A stretch of DNA of 64,000 nt from Leptolyngbyaceae cyanobacterium. GTDB taxonomy: Bacteria > Cyanobacteriota > Cyanobacteriia > Cyanobacteriales > Aerosakkonemataceae. The position numbers were made by a program, and so were the translations under genes. The stretch lies in the NCBI GenBank assembly GCA_036703985.1, contig DATNQN010000029.1:302674-366673 (forward strand), written 5' to 3'. The notes below the pieces were generated by a model, which was not told where the DNA came from, did no database searches, and saw only the letters and a program-made list of their open reading frames with translations. Below are positions 52,900 to 63,825 of the stretch, one piece after another. Numbering within the stretch: position 1 is the first letter of the stretch; every line of letters starts with the position of its first letter.

Positions 52900-53943
52900 C
52901 TAAGCTCTTCTACGGCTACCACCACGGCGCGAACGGCTGGATGTGTCGTATTCTAGAGCGGCTCCAATGGCGAATAGAACTCCACTAAAAACCCAAAAAA
53001 CTTCTGGTAAAGAACCGCTTTGGTAATTTTCTAGATTTCTTTCGGCCCATTTCAACCACATATCAGCTATGTAAAGTGACAAAGCTGCTCCTGCAATCAT
53101 TCGCCAAGATTGAGAAAACCTTCCTCCCCAAAAGGCTAGTAATAACATTGTGGCAAGAATTAACAGAACAACGTCAGAAATTACATAGAACAAATTCAGC
53201 CAAGGTACCAAAAACTTGAATTGTTCGTCTAATGCTTCAATCCAAGATGGTGCTGTATCTGCTTGTGGGGATGGGGTAGCTTTGGGCTGGACAGATGGTT
53301 TTGCGGTAGCTGCTGGCTTGGGTTTGGGGGCTTGCTGAGCAGCAGGGGGTTTTGGAGCGGGTTTAGCTGCTGGTGAAGCTTGAGCAACTATAGATGATGT
53401 TGGTGCTGGTGCTGCTTGGGCTTGGGCAGAAAAGTCAGGAGGAGCGATCGTATATGCTAAAACAAAACCAATGGCAGCAATCCCAGCTACTACACCCCAT
53501 TGCCACTTTTCTAAATTGAGCCGTCTAGAGGTAACTGCTTGAATCATCCCCCAGCCCAGACAAATGTAAGTGGCAATGAAAAATGGGTCAGCAAGAGATA
53601 TATCTGGCTCTAGCTTTAAAGCTAACTCCCAATAGCCAAACATTAAATTCCCTATGAAATAAAAGAGCATACCCAGCCCAAATGCTAGCCAGACATTTCG
53701 CCCACTGACAATCTGAGGACTGCGCCAATTTCTAAAACACAATATGGCTGCTGACACGTAAGCTAGCTGTTCAAAAACGTAAGTGCCAACTATATACCAA
53801 ACTGGACGCTCTTGTTCTGTGGTAAAGCTAAACAGCAAAAAAAACAACAGTGCTAAGACTGCCCAACCGATTCCAGCGAGGACAATAGTCCGAACGGGCA
53901 AAAGGGTTTTAGGACTGGATGATTTATCCGAAGGGTTGCTCAT
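52900..53943 (-). CDS. Membrane protein with Pro/Ala-rich linker, unknown
   Basis: A 347-residue protein. Five hydrophobic helices lie in the first half (near 20-42, 48-68, 84-104, 118-138 and 149-167). Then comes a low-complexity Ala/Pro/Lys/Gln stretch at about 170-230 (AAPAPTSSIVAQ, KPAPKPPAAQQAPKPKPAA). Three more helices follow, then a basic tail SRSRRGGSRRRA. It lies 18 bp upstream of the HTH gene, so the two are probably co-transcribed. I do not recognise a family. The linker composition resembles periplasmic spacers, but its side of the membrane is uncertain. Confidence 0.7.
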   Translation of the reverse strand: MSNPSDKSSSPKTLLPVRTIVLAGIGWAVLALLFFLLFSFTTEQERPVWYIVGTYVFEQLAYVSAAILCFRNWRSPQIVSGRNVWLAFGLGMLFYFIGNLMFGYWELALKLEPDISLADPFFIATYICLGWGMIQAVTSRRLNLEKWQWGVVAGIAAIGFVLAYTIAPPDFSAQAQAAPAPTSSIVAQASPAAKPAPKPPAAQQAPKPKPAATAKPSVQPKATPSPQADTAPSWIEALDEQFKFLVPWLNLFYVISDVVLLILATMLLLAFWGGRFSQSWRMIAGAALSLYIADMWLKWAERNLENYQSGSLPEVFWVFSGVLFAIGAALEYDTSSRSRRGGSRRRA

Positions 53944-54087
53944 AGGGATTCATACGGGGAATAGCTAGCGATGGAAAGCATTAATTGCTATCAGTGCTTA
54001 ACCGATCGAGGAATACTTTCGTTCGGCAAGAAGATTCGCACCTTCACTCTATACAACTCATTGCACCTTTTGGGCATCTTTTCAAGA

Positions 54088-54750
54088 TTATGGTTGCCAC
54101 AACTTTCCAAGTGGAGATTGATTCAACCAATCCATAAACTGATTTTGGTCAGTTTCCGGTAGATCTTGTAAGGTGTCAAGGGAGCGACTCACAAAGCTAG
54201 TATTGCCAAAATACTCTTTACCAAGACGATGAAGTTCTTGCAATAAAGTAATTAGATGGTGTTCTTCCCAAGAAGGAAGCTGGTTAGCATTAAGTGGGTC
54301 AACTTTAAGTATGTTGCGAACAGCTGATGCCGAGTCTGCTTGGGGAAAGCGCCATTGTTGAAAGATATCGGTAAGATTTTTTTCAAACAATCCGGCTTGT
54401 CTGCCTCCTAAAAGGTCTTCTATGTCTATATAAACTCCTTGGAGCAGCAAAAGACAGGCTTGTGTAAGCGCAACTGTCTTGGCGTCACCAGGAACATCAC
54501 TCGTTAGCTGGTCTAAACGGATTTTTCCCCAAACGCTATAGCGTTCTGGTTCCTCTAATAAGACACAAGCTTTCCCTCGGTTATCCGTCAGATCCCGCCA
54601 GAAGGCTTTAGCTTCTTCTTCTTGGTTCGCTCTGAACACACTGATTAAGCGAAACGTTTGCCCCTGATAATTGAGAATGGGAATCTGTTGGTCCCGCTTT
54701 GGGTGCTGAACGCTAGTTATTTCAACATCCTGCCGTTTCAAAATAAACAT
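54088..54750 (-). CDS. Npun_F0813-like conserved cyanobacterial protein
   Basis: A 220-residue soluble protein starting MFILKRQDVEITSVQHPKRD, with FWRDLTDNRGKACVLLEEPERYSVWGKIRLDQL and VYIDIEDLLGGRQAGLFEKNL. I associate this N-terminus with the conserved hypothetical family named after Npun_F0813; this is from memory and should be checked. No catalytic motif is evident. It is the first of three minus-strand genes with the membrane and HTH proteins, though a 144-bp gap separates it from the next. Confidence 0.65.
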   Translation of the reverse strand: MFILKRQDVEITSVQHPKRDQQIPILNYQGQTFRLISVFRANQEEEAKAFWRDLTDNRGKACVLLEEPERYSVWGKIRLDQLTSDVPGDAKTVALTQACLLLLQGVYIDIEDLLGGRQAGLFEKNLTDIFQQWRFPQADSASAVRNILKVDPLNANQLPSWEEHHLITLLQELHRLGKEYFGNTSFVSRSLDTLQDLPETDQNQFMDWLNQSPLGKLWQP

Positions 54751-55047
54751 GACACTGGCAATTGACTCCTGTCAGGACCTCCGGGTGCAGCTCTTAGCTT
54801 GTGTGTAATCACGCCTGCGGCACTTTAATAGATTTGCAGAATGCTGGATTACCAGGTGCGGCTGAACTGCGATCGCTTTCTTAGTAACACACTATCTTAT
54901 CCAAGGTGCATTCTCTTGGATTTTAGTGTACATCTAGTAGGTGGGTATTCCACTATCCATCTCCTCAAAAATTTATACTGGGGGTTAGATTAAAACTAAT
55001 ACACCACAAAGTGCATTAATTTTGATAATATAGGCACACGGACTGTT

Positions 55048-55121
55048 GGGTGCGTAACTCAGTCGGATAGAGTAGCAGCCTTCTAAGCTGCGAGTCGCAG
55101 GTTCGAATCCTGCCGCACCCG
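55048..55121 (+). tRNA. tRNA-Arg (anticodon TCT)
   Basis: A 74-nt tRNA. Acceptor GGGTGCG/CGCACCC, D-arm ACTCAGTCGGATAGAGT, anticodon stem-loop CAGCCTTCTAAGCTG with TCT, T-arm GCAGGTTCGAATCCTGC, discriminator G. CCA is not encoded and a T run follows. Confidence 0.96.
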
Positions 55122-55500
55122 TTTTTCATTCAGTTAATTTCACTGCTCGATATAGCCCTGACTTTCGAGCCAGGGTGGATCTAAGAGGCTTCTCAACACT
55201 CATCACGTCTTACCACCTAATAGATTCGGCTTTTATGTACATTTATATAAAATTACAATTTTTCCTCCTATTCCCAAATAGCCGAACTATCCCAAAAAAG
55301 CTAGGGAATAGCTTCTCTAGCAGAATTTTGTTTTTCTCGATCGCAGACAAGCCGATCGCGTGGATCGAACTCTTAAAACGTTTCCAGGTAAATGTGGTAC
55401 ATAGAAACCCGCTTTCTTGAAGAAACCGGGTTTCTATTCTGTGCTTCAGGTAACTGTTGCCAAAAATACCAAATACAGGATGAAGTTTTTAAAAGGTGTT
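55122..55500. other. Gap holding one dispersed palindrome
   Basis: 379 bp between tRNA-Arg and the methyltransferase gene. The palindrome at 55403-55435 is the only feature; an 81-codon plus-strand frame here runs into the palindrome and is not credible. Confidence 0.45.
55403..55435. repeat. AGAAACCCGG palindrome, one mismatch
   Basis: AGAAACCCGCTTTCTT and AAGAAACCGGGTTTCT around one central base; a single G-to-C change in the left arm distinguishes it from the copy at 17448. Lies 66 bp downstream of the methyltransferase stop. Confidence 0.75.
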
Positions 55501-56250
55501 TCAGCGAGATTGTTGTACTCGGTTATAAGGTTCGTGAAAACTACGAATTAATTTTGCCTCTTCCATAAAATGTGGATTCTCAAGTACGATAGTGTTGCCT
55601 AAGTCGGGAGATAAATTTTTTCTAAATAGAGTCAAGCAGTCTATACATTCCGATGAACCCCAGTTAATTTTTTCTTGGATTATGACTTGACCACCAGATT
55701 TTTCAATAATACTTCTAACTTCCTGTGCAGAAACGCTTTTACCTCGATTATGGGTGTTTTGATAATCTTTTTCGGTTTCTTTCCAATTAGAATGATGGAT
55801 AAAAGCTACACCGTTGGAATTAATAATTCTCAGAATTTCTTCAATATATTTAGAGATAATATCTATTTCGACGTGAACCAAAGAATCAAAAGAAAATACG
55901 AAATCACAGTGATTGTCTGGGATGGGTTTGAGAGAAGTTCCGTCATTTAAGTAAAACTGAGCATACTTAACTTGACTAAAATTTTCTTGACAGAATTTAA
56001 TACATTGTTCTGAAATATCAAAACCGCGATAATCTTGGCAGTAAGAAAGTAGAAATTTAGTCCAGCGGCCAAATCCCGGGGCAATTTCAACCACCATTTT
56101 ATCAGAGCCAAGAAAATTATGAATTCTTGGATAAATTGAACTGAACCATTGAGAAATACTGCTTCCCCATTCATAACTCCACTCTTCACCATATTGCGAC
56201 CAATCATAGGTTGAATTCCAAGTGTCAATGTTCCAATTCAAGTCAGGCAT
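55501..56250 (-). CDS. Class I SAM-dependent methyltransferase
   Basis: A 249-residue methyltransferase. Motif I is VVEIAPGFGRWTKFLLSYC near residue 53-71; DYRGFDISEQCIKFCQENF gives the acidic motif II region; FVFSFDSLVHVE is motif IV. The N-terminal Trp-rich stretch (NWNIDTWNSTYDWSQYGEEWSYEWG) resembles methyltransferases found in sugar or O-antigen loci that act on glycan or small substrates. No other pathway genes are adjacent, so the substrate is open. Codon use appears AT-richer than neighbours, which may hint at transfer, but this was not measured. Confidence 0.8.
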   Translation of the reverse strand: MPDLNWNIDTWNSTYDWSQYGEEWSYEWGSSISQWFSSIYPRIHNFLGSDKMVVEIAPGFGRWTKFLLSYCQDYRGFDISEQCIKFCQENFSQVKYAQFYLNDGTSLKPIPDNHCDFVFSFDSLVHVEIDIISKYIEEILRIINSNGVAFIHHSNWKETEKDYQNTHNRGKSVSAQEVRSIIEKSGGQVIIQEKINWGSSECIDCLTLFRKNLSPDLGNTIVLENPHFMEEAKLIRSFHEPYNRVQQSR

Positions 56251-56804
56251 AGTTTATGAATTCCTTAGTCGCAAAAAGTTGTTGAAGTACGTTATTATAG
56301 CATACAGCATTTCTAGTAACAGAAAAAACAACGATCTGCTAACTCTCGTTTAAGCTTCAAAAAGCTTTTTATGCCTAATATAGAGCGTACTTGCGCGATG
56401 TAATAAGTGTTGTAATTCTTTAAAAACTATAGAAAAAACTCTAAAATGAGCTATTTAAATTTACCTTAAAATAAATTTGCATAAATAGCCGTTTATTTTT
56501 GGATAAGTAATTTAGTCTATAAGCGCATCACTATATAACAAGCTAAATTATTGAGTAATTTGCTTTCAAACCACTGTTTTTTTGTCCTCAATTAAACAGA
56601 CACAAATAAAAAAATATGTAACAAAAGTAAAATTAGCTAAAACCCTCTTCTGTTTTGCTTTTATCACAATGATATGCAAACCATAGGGCAAACCAATTAA
56701 TAACCGATTTAAATGGTGTACTTAATTAGTGGAGGTTTTAGGTGAAACGTGAAATGATTAGGTGACAGGCAAGTAAGGTAATTTGCTGAAACCTTTATTT
56801 ATTA
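56251..56804. other. AT-rich gap between methyltransferase gene and tRNA-Thr
   Basis: 554 bp, A/T-rich, without a credible ORF or stem-loop. It contains the methyltransferase promoter and sequence downstream of tRNA-Thr. Nothing further recognised. Confidence 0.45.
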
Positions 56805-56876
56805 AGCCCGTGACGAGGATTGAACTCGTGACCTCACCCTTACCAAGGGTGTGCTCTACCACTGAGCTACACGGGC
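56805..56876 (-). tRNA. tRNA-Thr (anticodon GGT)
   Basis: A 72-nt tRNA on the minus strand. Acceptor GCCCGTG/CACGGGC, D-arm AGCTCAGTGGTAGAGC, anticodon stem-loop CACCCTTGGTAAGGGTG with GGT, T-arm ACGAGTTCAATCCTCGT. Discriminator is U. It is 14 bp downstream of tRNA-Tyr and co-transcribed. Confidence 0.96.
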
Positions 56877-56890
56877 AGTCGTGTGAGAGG

Positions 56891-56972
56891 TGGGCCGGGC
56901 TGGATTTGAACCAGCGTAGGCATAGCCAGCGGATTTACAGTCCGCCCCCATTAACCACTCGGGCACCGACCC
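56891..56972 (-). tRNA. tRNA-Tyr (anticodon GTA)
   Basis: An 82-nt type II tRNA on the minus strand. Acceptor GGGTCGG/CCGGCCC with one G-U pair, D-arm with GCCCGAGTGGTTAATGGGGGC, anticodon stem-loop GCGGACTGTAAATCCGC with GTA, long variable arm, T-arm GCTGGTTCAAATCCAGC. It leads the Tyr-Thr tRNA pair, a common cyanobacterial and plastid order. Confidence 0.96.
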
Positions 56973-57336
56973 TTTTTAACCCACGATTATTCATAATAGC
57001 ATAACGGTTTTAATATGCAAGAGGGTTTGCCAAATTTTTTGGTGAGTGTTGTAAGACAGAAGAAAAAAGGGGAATGAGGCGCACAGGACTTACACAGGGC
57101 GAGACTAGAAACCCGGTTTTTGCTTAAATCTCTGGTTGCTAAACTCACGATTTTTCAGAGAAAGCGGGAATATGGGCGTAAGTCCTGAAGCGGAAAAGCA
57201 TTTTGTAATCATTTTTCCCTTTTCCCTCTTATTCCCTTCCCGATGCAAGATTATGTATTTTTCGGTCTATCCCTTCATTCCCCCATTTCCTCACTTCCTC
57301 AATACATAATCTTTGAATGGGAAGGGAGTAATCTTC
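56973..57336. other. Gap with a half palindrome
   Basis: 364 bp upstream of tRNA-Tyr and downstream of the CNNM gene. 57106-57122 is a single arm of the AGAAACCCGGTTTTT family; about 30 bp later a decayed partner (GAGAAAGCGGGAATA) can be seen. Polypyrimidine runs follow. No gene. Confidence 0.45.
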
Positions 57337-58584
<1,248 letters not shown>

Positions 58585-58589
<5 letters not shown>

Positions 58590-60408
58590 TTAATTCGCCA
58601 GTTTCTTGCAGTGAATGAAGACGCCGATAAATTCCTTCTCTGCCTAATAATTCCCCATGAGTACCTACCTCTGCGATCGCACCTCGATCGAGAACGACAA
58701 TTTTATCAGCTTCCCGCACTGTGCTGAGACGATGAGCAATGATTATTGTGGTACGAGTACCGAGAATATTTGCCATCGCTCGTTGAATTGCTCGCTCTGA
58801 TTCGTAATCTAAGCTAGAGGTGGCTTCGTCGAAGATGAGGATATCCGGATCGACTAGCAACGCTCTGGCAATTCCCATTCTCTGCCTTTGTCCGCCAGAT
58901 AGCCTGACTCCCCGTTCGCCAACTAGGGTGTAGTAACCTTGAGGCATTTGCTGAATTACTTCATCTAGTCTGGCAATTTGACAAGCTTCCTGTACTTGCT
59001 CGAAAGTGGCATTTGGATTGCCATATTTTAGGTTGTCCAGCAAAGTGCCATTAAATATATCTACATCTTGATGGACAATTGCTAATCGACGCCGATAAGC
59101 GGTGATATCCAAGTTACGAATATCTTCACCATCAATTAAGATGCGTCCTTCCGTAGGTTCAAAATAACGGAACAACAATTTAACTAATGTGGATTTGCCA
59201 GAACCAGAACGTCCAACTAATGCTACTGTCTGATAAGGTTCGATTAACAAATTAATCTTCTGCAAAACCAAACGATTAGAATCGTAGCCAAAATTGACTT
59301 GACAAAATTCTACCTTACCCGTAAATCGATAATTATTGCTGGTAGATAAGGTAAAGTTTGATTGTAAAAGATTTGCAGAATAAACTCCAGGCGGTTTCTG
59401 AAAAAATTGGTGTAACCGCATCATGGAAGCATAGCGACGAGCAAAAATTTCTGCCAAATTACTAATCGGTTCTAACTCTGAATAAGCCATGCTAGAAACC
59501 GTTAAAGTGGTGATAAAGTGACCGAGAGTAATTTGACCCCCTAATGTGGCAGCTAAGGTTAAGCCCAGCACCATAAAAACACAAAATTGAATCACCGTTC
59601 GCTGCCAAGTACTGAGCTTGACATAACCTTTGTGAAGGCGGTAGTCAACAACTTTCAACTCTCGCTCAAGTCTTTGATTTTGCCGTTTTAATTCAACATC
59701 TTCAGTAGCAAAGGCTTTAACTGTTTTAATGTTAGTGATGATTTCAGATGTGCGACTCTCGGTATTTTCCATGTATTTATCTAGTCGATCTTCTAGCTTG
59801 ATTAGCTTTTGAAGATTTTTCAGAGTAAAGCTGAGAATAAATACAAAGGAAAGCAGAAATAAAATGGCAATTCGCCACTCGATGAGTAAAATCATTGCAA
59901 AAATTCCTAAAATTCGGAAAAGTTTAGGAATTAATTGTCCGGCGATTTCAGGATATCCCCAAGTGTGATTGGAAATCCCTCTGGCAACTTTTCCAGCAAT
60001 TCGTCCTGGGTTATTTTCGTCGTAAAATTCTATGGGCAGGGTCAGGATTTTTTCCAGTGCTTTTTTGAAGTTATCTCGGCGGGAACGAAGGGCGATATCC
60101 CAGTGAAACCAAGAACTTAACCAAGGTTGAACGGGCGCTCTTACGACGGTTACTACAAAAATTAAACTTAATAAAACGCCCAAAGATAAGGTTTGATTGG
60201 CGGGTATTCCAGTAAGGGCTGATGTAAGACCGATCCCTTTTTGTACTAGCCCATCTAGGGGTTGGCCGGATAAAATGTTTAAAATCTGCCCTATGGCATA
60301 GGGAACGACCAGATCGATGATTTCAAACCAACTGGTGGTTGTAATACTAAAGATAGCGATCGGCCAATAAGGACTGTAGTATTTGAGAATGTCTTTAAAG
60401 TTAGCCAT
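58585..60408 (-). CDS. ABC exporter, fused membrane and ATPase domains
   Basis: A 607-residue half-transporter. Six helices in the first 330 residues (ABC_membrane fold with coupling helices such as GRIAGKVARGISNHTWGYPEI). The ATPase part has Walker A GRSGSGKST near 399, Q loop region IVHQDVDIFNGTLLDNL, signature LSGGQRQRMGIARALL, Walker B ILIFDEATSSLD and the H loop IIAHRLST. It should act as a homodimer exporting lipids, peptides or drugs (MsbA-like). The substrate is not defined. The C-terminus is normal (LLGREGIYRRLHSLQ). Divergent from the DUF3493 gene. Confidence 0.93.
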
Positions 60409-60569
60409 GCGGCGGTCTATGAAAAAAGATCGGCCCCAGTTTTTGAGAGTTAAGTATCGCTGGGACTTTTTGTATTATATATGTAGTATGTAATTTTCGC
60501 TCTGCTGAAGCCTTGATTTGAAAAAAATATGGTTAACCAAGGCAGTTTTAATTGTAAAATTTGACACCT

Positions 60570-60881
60570 ATGAATGAACCAAAGCAGAAAAAAAATCCTG
60601 TTCTTCCCGATGCGATCGCACCTGAAATATACGCCAAATTAAAAGCGGAAGCAGCCTCTCCTTATCGCGGTTTGCGGCAATTTGTTTACATAGCTTTTGG
60701 TGCTTCTGGATTTATCGGCGCACTGATTTTTTTGGCTCAGCTAGCTGCTGGTAACGAAATTAACTCGGCTTTACCTAATTTTGCCCTTCAGGTGGGAGTG
60801 ATAGCGCTGATGGTTTGGTTGTTTCGATGGGAGCAACGAGCGGCTAAAAAGTCAAGTAAAAAGAAAAGTTCATCAAATTAA
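60570..60881 (+). CDS. DUF3493 (LPA3-like) small membrane protein
   Basis: About 103 residues from the ATG at 60570 (an in-frame TTG at 60561 is less likely). It has the DUF3493 pattern: EIYAKLKAEAASPYRGLRQFVYIAFGASGFIGALIFL, then a second helix NFALQVGVIALMVWLFRWEQRA and a Lys/Ser-rich tail. Two membrane helices with both termini probably cytosolic. The plant relative LPA3 assists photosystem II assembly; a similar role here is inferred. Followed by a bidirectional palindrome. Confidence 0.85.
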   Translation: MNEPKQKKNPVLPDAIAPEIYAKLKAEAASPYRGLRQFVYIAFGASGFIGALIFLAQLAAGNEINSALPNFALQVGVIALMVWLFRWEQRAAKKSSKKKSSSN

Positions 60882-60903
60882 TTTCGATCGGCTATTGTTT
60901 GCC

Positions 60904-60936
60904 AGAAACCCGGTTTTTCTAAAAAACCGGGTTTCT
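60904..60936. terminator. AAACCCGG palindrome between convergent genes
   Basis: AGAAACCCGGTTTTT at 60904-60918 pairs over 15 bp with AAAAACCGGGTTTCT at 60922-60936, a 3-nt loop. It lies between convergent DUF3493 and ketoacyl-synthase genes, only 5 bp from the latter stop, so it probably terminates both. Confidence 0.8.
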
Positions 60937-60940
60937 TAAA

Positions 60941-62104
60941 TTAGCAGGTCTTTCTCAATGCCATTACTGCATTTTGTCCGCCAAATCCAAAACTAAAACA
61001 AAGCAAATTCCGAAGATTACTGGAACGCGCCTCCGTTACTAAATCTAAATCAAACTCGGATTCTCTCAATCCGACACAAGGGGGTAAAGTTTGAAGTTGC
61101 AACGCCATCAAACAAAAAGCTGCTCCCAAGGCTCCGGATGCGCCCAGTGTATGTCCCGTCGCTCCTTTGGTGGAACTGACGGGAACGCCTTGGGGAAATA
61201 AATGCTGAATTATTCGTGCCTCGTTTTGGTCATTTAGCTGAGTAGCAGTACCGTGGGCGTGAATATAATCGATGTCTTTTGGAAAAAGATGACTGCGTTT
61301 GAGACATTGTTCGATCGCATTTATGGCACTTTTTCCACCAAGCTGAGGTGAGTTTGCATGATATGCGTCGGATGTCAAGCCAAAACCCAAAACTTCGCCA
61401 TAAATCTTGGCTTTTCGACGGAGGGCTGATTCAGCAGATTCTAGCAGCAATATGCTTGCTCCTTCTCCCAATACCAAACCTTCTCGATATCGATCGAACG
61501 GATAAGCACCTGTTTCGGCTAAAGCCCCCATTTGTCTAAAGCCTGCTAATGTCAACGGTGTAATGGGTGCTTCTACTGCACCTGCAATTACCTGTTGACA
61601 TTGCCCGGTTTGAATTAATTCAAAACCTTGTGCGATCGACCAGATTCCGGTGGCGCACGCTGCCATCGGTGCTAAAACCGGCCCAGTTGCACCAATTTGA
61701 CGGGCAGTTGCGATCGCGCTAGCGTGCGGTAAACTTGCTAACCAATTTCCTAATTTTTCGCTACATAAGTAATCAGACTCGTACATTTGCCGCGCTAGCT
61801 TTTCCCACAATGCTTGTTGGCTGCGACTAGATCCGATTACTACTCCGCAATTTAACAAAGGTGGCTCTAACTCAGCATCTTGGAGAGCCAACCTTACTAC
61901 AGTTTGACAAAGGCTGATTAACTCAGCGGGTCTTTCACCAATTAATGCCAGAGGAAGCCTTTCTATCTGGGGGAAAGGTTGCCAAAGTCGAACACCGGAC
62001 TTACCAGCCATTAAATGCTGCCAAGCGGTGGCCAAACTGCCCAAAGATGAGAGAAAACCAATTCCAGTGACAAAAATCTTCACAATTATTAAGCCATTGG
62101 TCAT
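60941..62104 (-). CDS. Beta-ketoacyl-ACP synthase (KAS II-like)
   Basis: About 380-387 residues. The start may be the ATG at 62104 or the GTG at 62083 (V-K-I-F-V-T-G-I-G); the ATG and next codons lie in a heptamer repeat, so the GTG is plausible. Catalytic residues are present: Cys in MAACATGIWS near 150, His in IHAHGTATQLND, and His in GATGHTLGASG. It is shorter and more divergent than FabF, so it is a second condensing enzyme, perhaps for a special fatty acid, alkyl chain or polyketide. No acyl-carrier gene is adjacent. Confidence 0.85.
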   Translation of the reverse strand: MTNGLIIVKIFVTGIGFLSSLGSLATAWQHLMAGKSGVRLWQPFPQIERLPLALIGERPAELISLCQTVVRLALQDAELEPPLLNCGVVIGSSRSQQALWEKLARQMYESDYLCSEKLGNWLASLPHASAIATARQIGATGPVLAPMAACATGIWSIAQGFELIQTGQCQQVIAGAVEAPITPLTLAGFRQMGALAETGAYPFDRYREGLVLGEGASILLLESAESALRRKAKIYGEVLGFGLTSDAYHANSPQLGGKSAINAIEQCLKRSHLFPKDIDYIHAHGTATQLNDQNEARIIQHLFPQGVPVSSTKGATGHTLGASGALGAAFCLMALQLQTLPPCVGLRESEFDLDLVTEARSSNLRNLLCFSFGFGGQNAVMALRKTC

Positions 62105-62227
62105 TGGTCAATTGTCATCGGTCATTTGTTAGGAGTTGGCAAGAAAATCCCATCTGTTTTTTAGTAAGGACTTTAACAATGACTAATGACCAATGACTAA
62201 TGACTAATGACCGATGACTATTGACTA
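62095..62227. repeat. TAGTCAT-type heptamer arrays
   Basis: 62179-62227, read on the minus strand, is seven units: TAGTCAA, TAGTCAT, CGGTCAT, TAGTCAT, TAGTCAT, TGGTCAT, TAGTCAT; its first TAG is the stop codon of the cyclophilin gene. 62095-62126 holds related ATGACCA-type units overlapping the ketoacyl-synthase start. Confidence 0.92.
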
Positions 62228-62959
62228 TTTTTTGAGATTTTCAGCGCCTTCAGTTACTTTTGCCGATTCAATGCGATCGCCTTGTTTAATCTTGTCAACT
62301 ACATCCATTCCTTGGGTAACATTCCCAAAAACGGCATAGCTACCATCCAAAAAAGGCAGATCGGCTAAAGCAAAGTAAAACTGAGAAGAAGCCGAATCGG
62401 GAGATTGAGAACGAGCCATTGCAACAGCACCGCGCTTGTGCTGCAAAACGGGCTTTTGAGTGATTGTTTTGCTGTAAACCGGGGTTTCTGCGCCAGTGGG
62501 CTTAATTTCTAAGGGAATGCGCCGTTCTGTAGAAGTTCCTGGCTCGATAAATCCACCAGTACCCCACCGATTTTGTAAGTTGGGGTCTTTACTCAAAGGA
62601 TCGCCGCCTTGGGCTACAAATGGTTGGGGTTCGCGCACGACCCGGTGAAATACTAAACCATCGTAGACGCCTCGCTGGACGAGATCTACGAAATTACCAG
62701 CGGTGATGGGAGCATTAGTTCCATCCACTTCGATGGTAATTGGCGATCCGTTGACCACCATCACTACTGTGGCTTTTCCTTCCAGCCGAGGTAAATTAGT
62801 CATTTGAGGATTGCTTGCTTCGGTAACAGGTGCAGGAGTTTCTGTTGCAACGGGAGTTTGAGATGCTTCGGTAGTATTCTCTACCTGGGTGCATCCTCCC
62901 AGCAGCAACGCACCAAACAGTATAAAGGACACGAAGCAACGAGTTAATTTTATTTGCAT
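62225..62959 (-). CDS. Cyclophilin-type peptidyl-prolyl isomerase lipoprotein
   Basis: A 244-residue protein. The signal ends in the lipobox LLGGC near residue 22, then an Ala/Thr/Pro linker. The cyclophilin domain follows from about 60: [40 protein letters not shown], and [33 protein letters not shown]. The residues F-H-R and Q-F-Y-F of the active site are seen. It probably folds exported or thylakoid-lumen proteins while anchored to a membrane. Its stop TAG starts a heptamer array. It lies about 30 bp downstream of ycf4 on the same strand. Confidence 0.92.
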   Translation of the reverse strand: MQIKLTRCFVSFILFGALLLGGCTQVENTTEASQTPVATETPAPVTEASNPQMTNLPRLEGKATVVMVVNGSPITIEVDGTNAPITAGNFVDLVQRGVYDGLVFHRVVREPQPFVAQGGDPLSKDPNLQNRWGTGGFIEPGTSTERRIPLEIKPTGAETPVYSKTITQKPVLQHKRGAVAMARSQSPDSASSQFYFALADLPFLDGSYAVFGNVTQGMDVVDKIKQGDRIESAKVTEGAENLKK

Positions 62960-62990
62960 TTCTAAATACGGCCAGTAGTTACCCAGCCGA

Positions 62991-63557
62991 TCATAAACCT
63001 TCTAGAGGTACTCCCAGGAAACGAGCTAACTGAGCGCCTTGATTTTCCAGGTCAGATAAAGACATGGGCTGTCCGACTTGGGTGAGGGGAATATCTCGGC
63101 GACCCTTTATCCGCAAGTATAAAGAACGGCGCGGATTCAAACCTTCTTTGATTTCGACGCGGATGGCTTGTACGTCTTCGGTACGGCAGCTAATTTCAAT
63201 CTGGCGGTTTTTGCCGGGAAAGCCCCACCGGAAAATTTTTACGAAACCCGTTTCTTGATTGAATTCGTTATAACCGCCGCCGATATCTAAAGCGATCGCA
63301 AACCAGAGATAAAATGCTAACAAACTCCCTGCTACCCCATAAAAGCCAATTGCTAATCCTTGGGGGACAAATACTAATTGAGTCGCATCACCGAAAGGCA
63401 ATAAATTTTGATGCAAGTAACTGGAAAGTCCCGCTAATAAAAAGCCAATGCCTCCGATGGAGACAATGGTTGCCCACCAGTAATTACTGAATCGACGAGA
63501 CCCTAAAATTGGCTGGCGGAGTACGCGATCGCTTGTGGAAATTGTTTGGGATGTCAT
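62991..63557 (-). CDS. ycf4: Photosystem I assembly protein Ycf4
   Basis: 188 residues from the ATG at 63557 ([20 protein letters not shown]), which matches normal Ycf4 length; a GTG at 63575 would add six residues. Features: [30 protein letters not shown] and the conserved [30 protein letters not shown] segments with two helices. The C-terminal soluble part contains [19 protein letters not shown]. It is a thylakoid scaffold in photosystem I assembly. Divergent from psbD across about 270 bp. Confidence 0.95.
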   Translation of the reverse strand: MTSQTISTSDRVLRQPILGSRRFSNYWWATIVSIGGIGFLLAGLSSYLHQNLLPFGDATQLVFVPQGLAIGFYGVAGSLLAFYLWFAIALDIGGGYNEFNQETGFVKIFRWGFPGKNRQIEISCRTEDVQAIRVEIKEGLNPRRSLYLRIKGRRDIPLTQVGQPMSLSDLENQGAQLARFLGVPLEGL

Positions 63558-63750
63558 AGGTATTAATACTCTCACTTTCTTTTATTAAATTATCAATTGG
63601 CGATCGAGAATTGGCCAACAAGAGAAAAGATTAAGTAAGTATAAAAACTGCTCACTTAATTGTCCCATTACACTGTACGTTTTTATCCCTTGTTTGCTTA
63701 AACTTTCCACCGCCCTCGCATATTATTAGCATTTAGGGGGTTTACTAATT

Positions 63751-63779
63751 TTGGCAACAAATTAATATATAGTTATGTT
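63751..63779 (+). promoter_or_regulatory. Candidate psbD promoter
   Basis: TTGGCA at 63751-63756 and TATGTT at 63774-63779 are separated by 17 bp, matching a sigma-70-type promoter 47 nt before the ATG. The transcription start is not known. Confidence 0.4.
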
Positions 63780-63825
63780 AACTTACTTAGAAACCTCCCA
63801 GTTTTAACAAAGCAGAGGGTTTGAA

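Noticed and set aside
55175..55420. 81-codon plus-strand ORF after tRNA-Arg
   Set aside because: Its end lies in the dispersed palindrome and it has no protein signature.
56783..57004. 73-codon plus-strand ORF with a RAGLDLNQRRHSQRIY-like translation
   Set aside because: It is the well-known false protein made by reading antisense through tRNA genes; here it covers tRNA-Thr and tRNA-Tyr.
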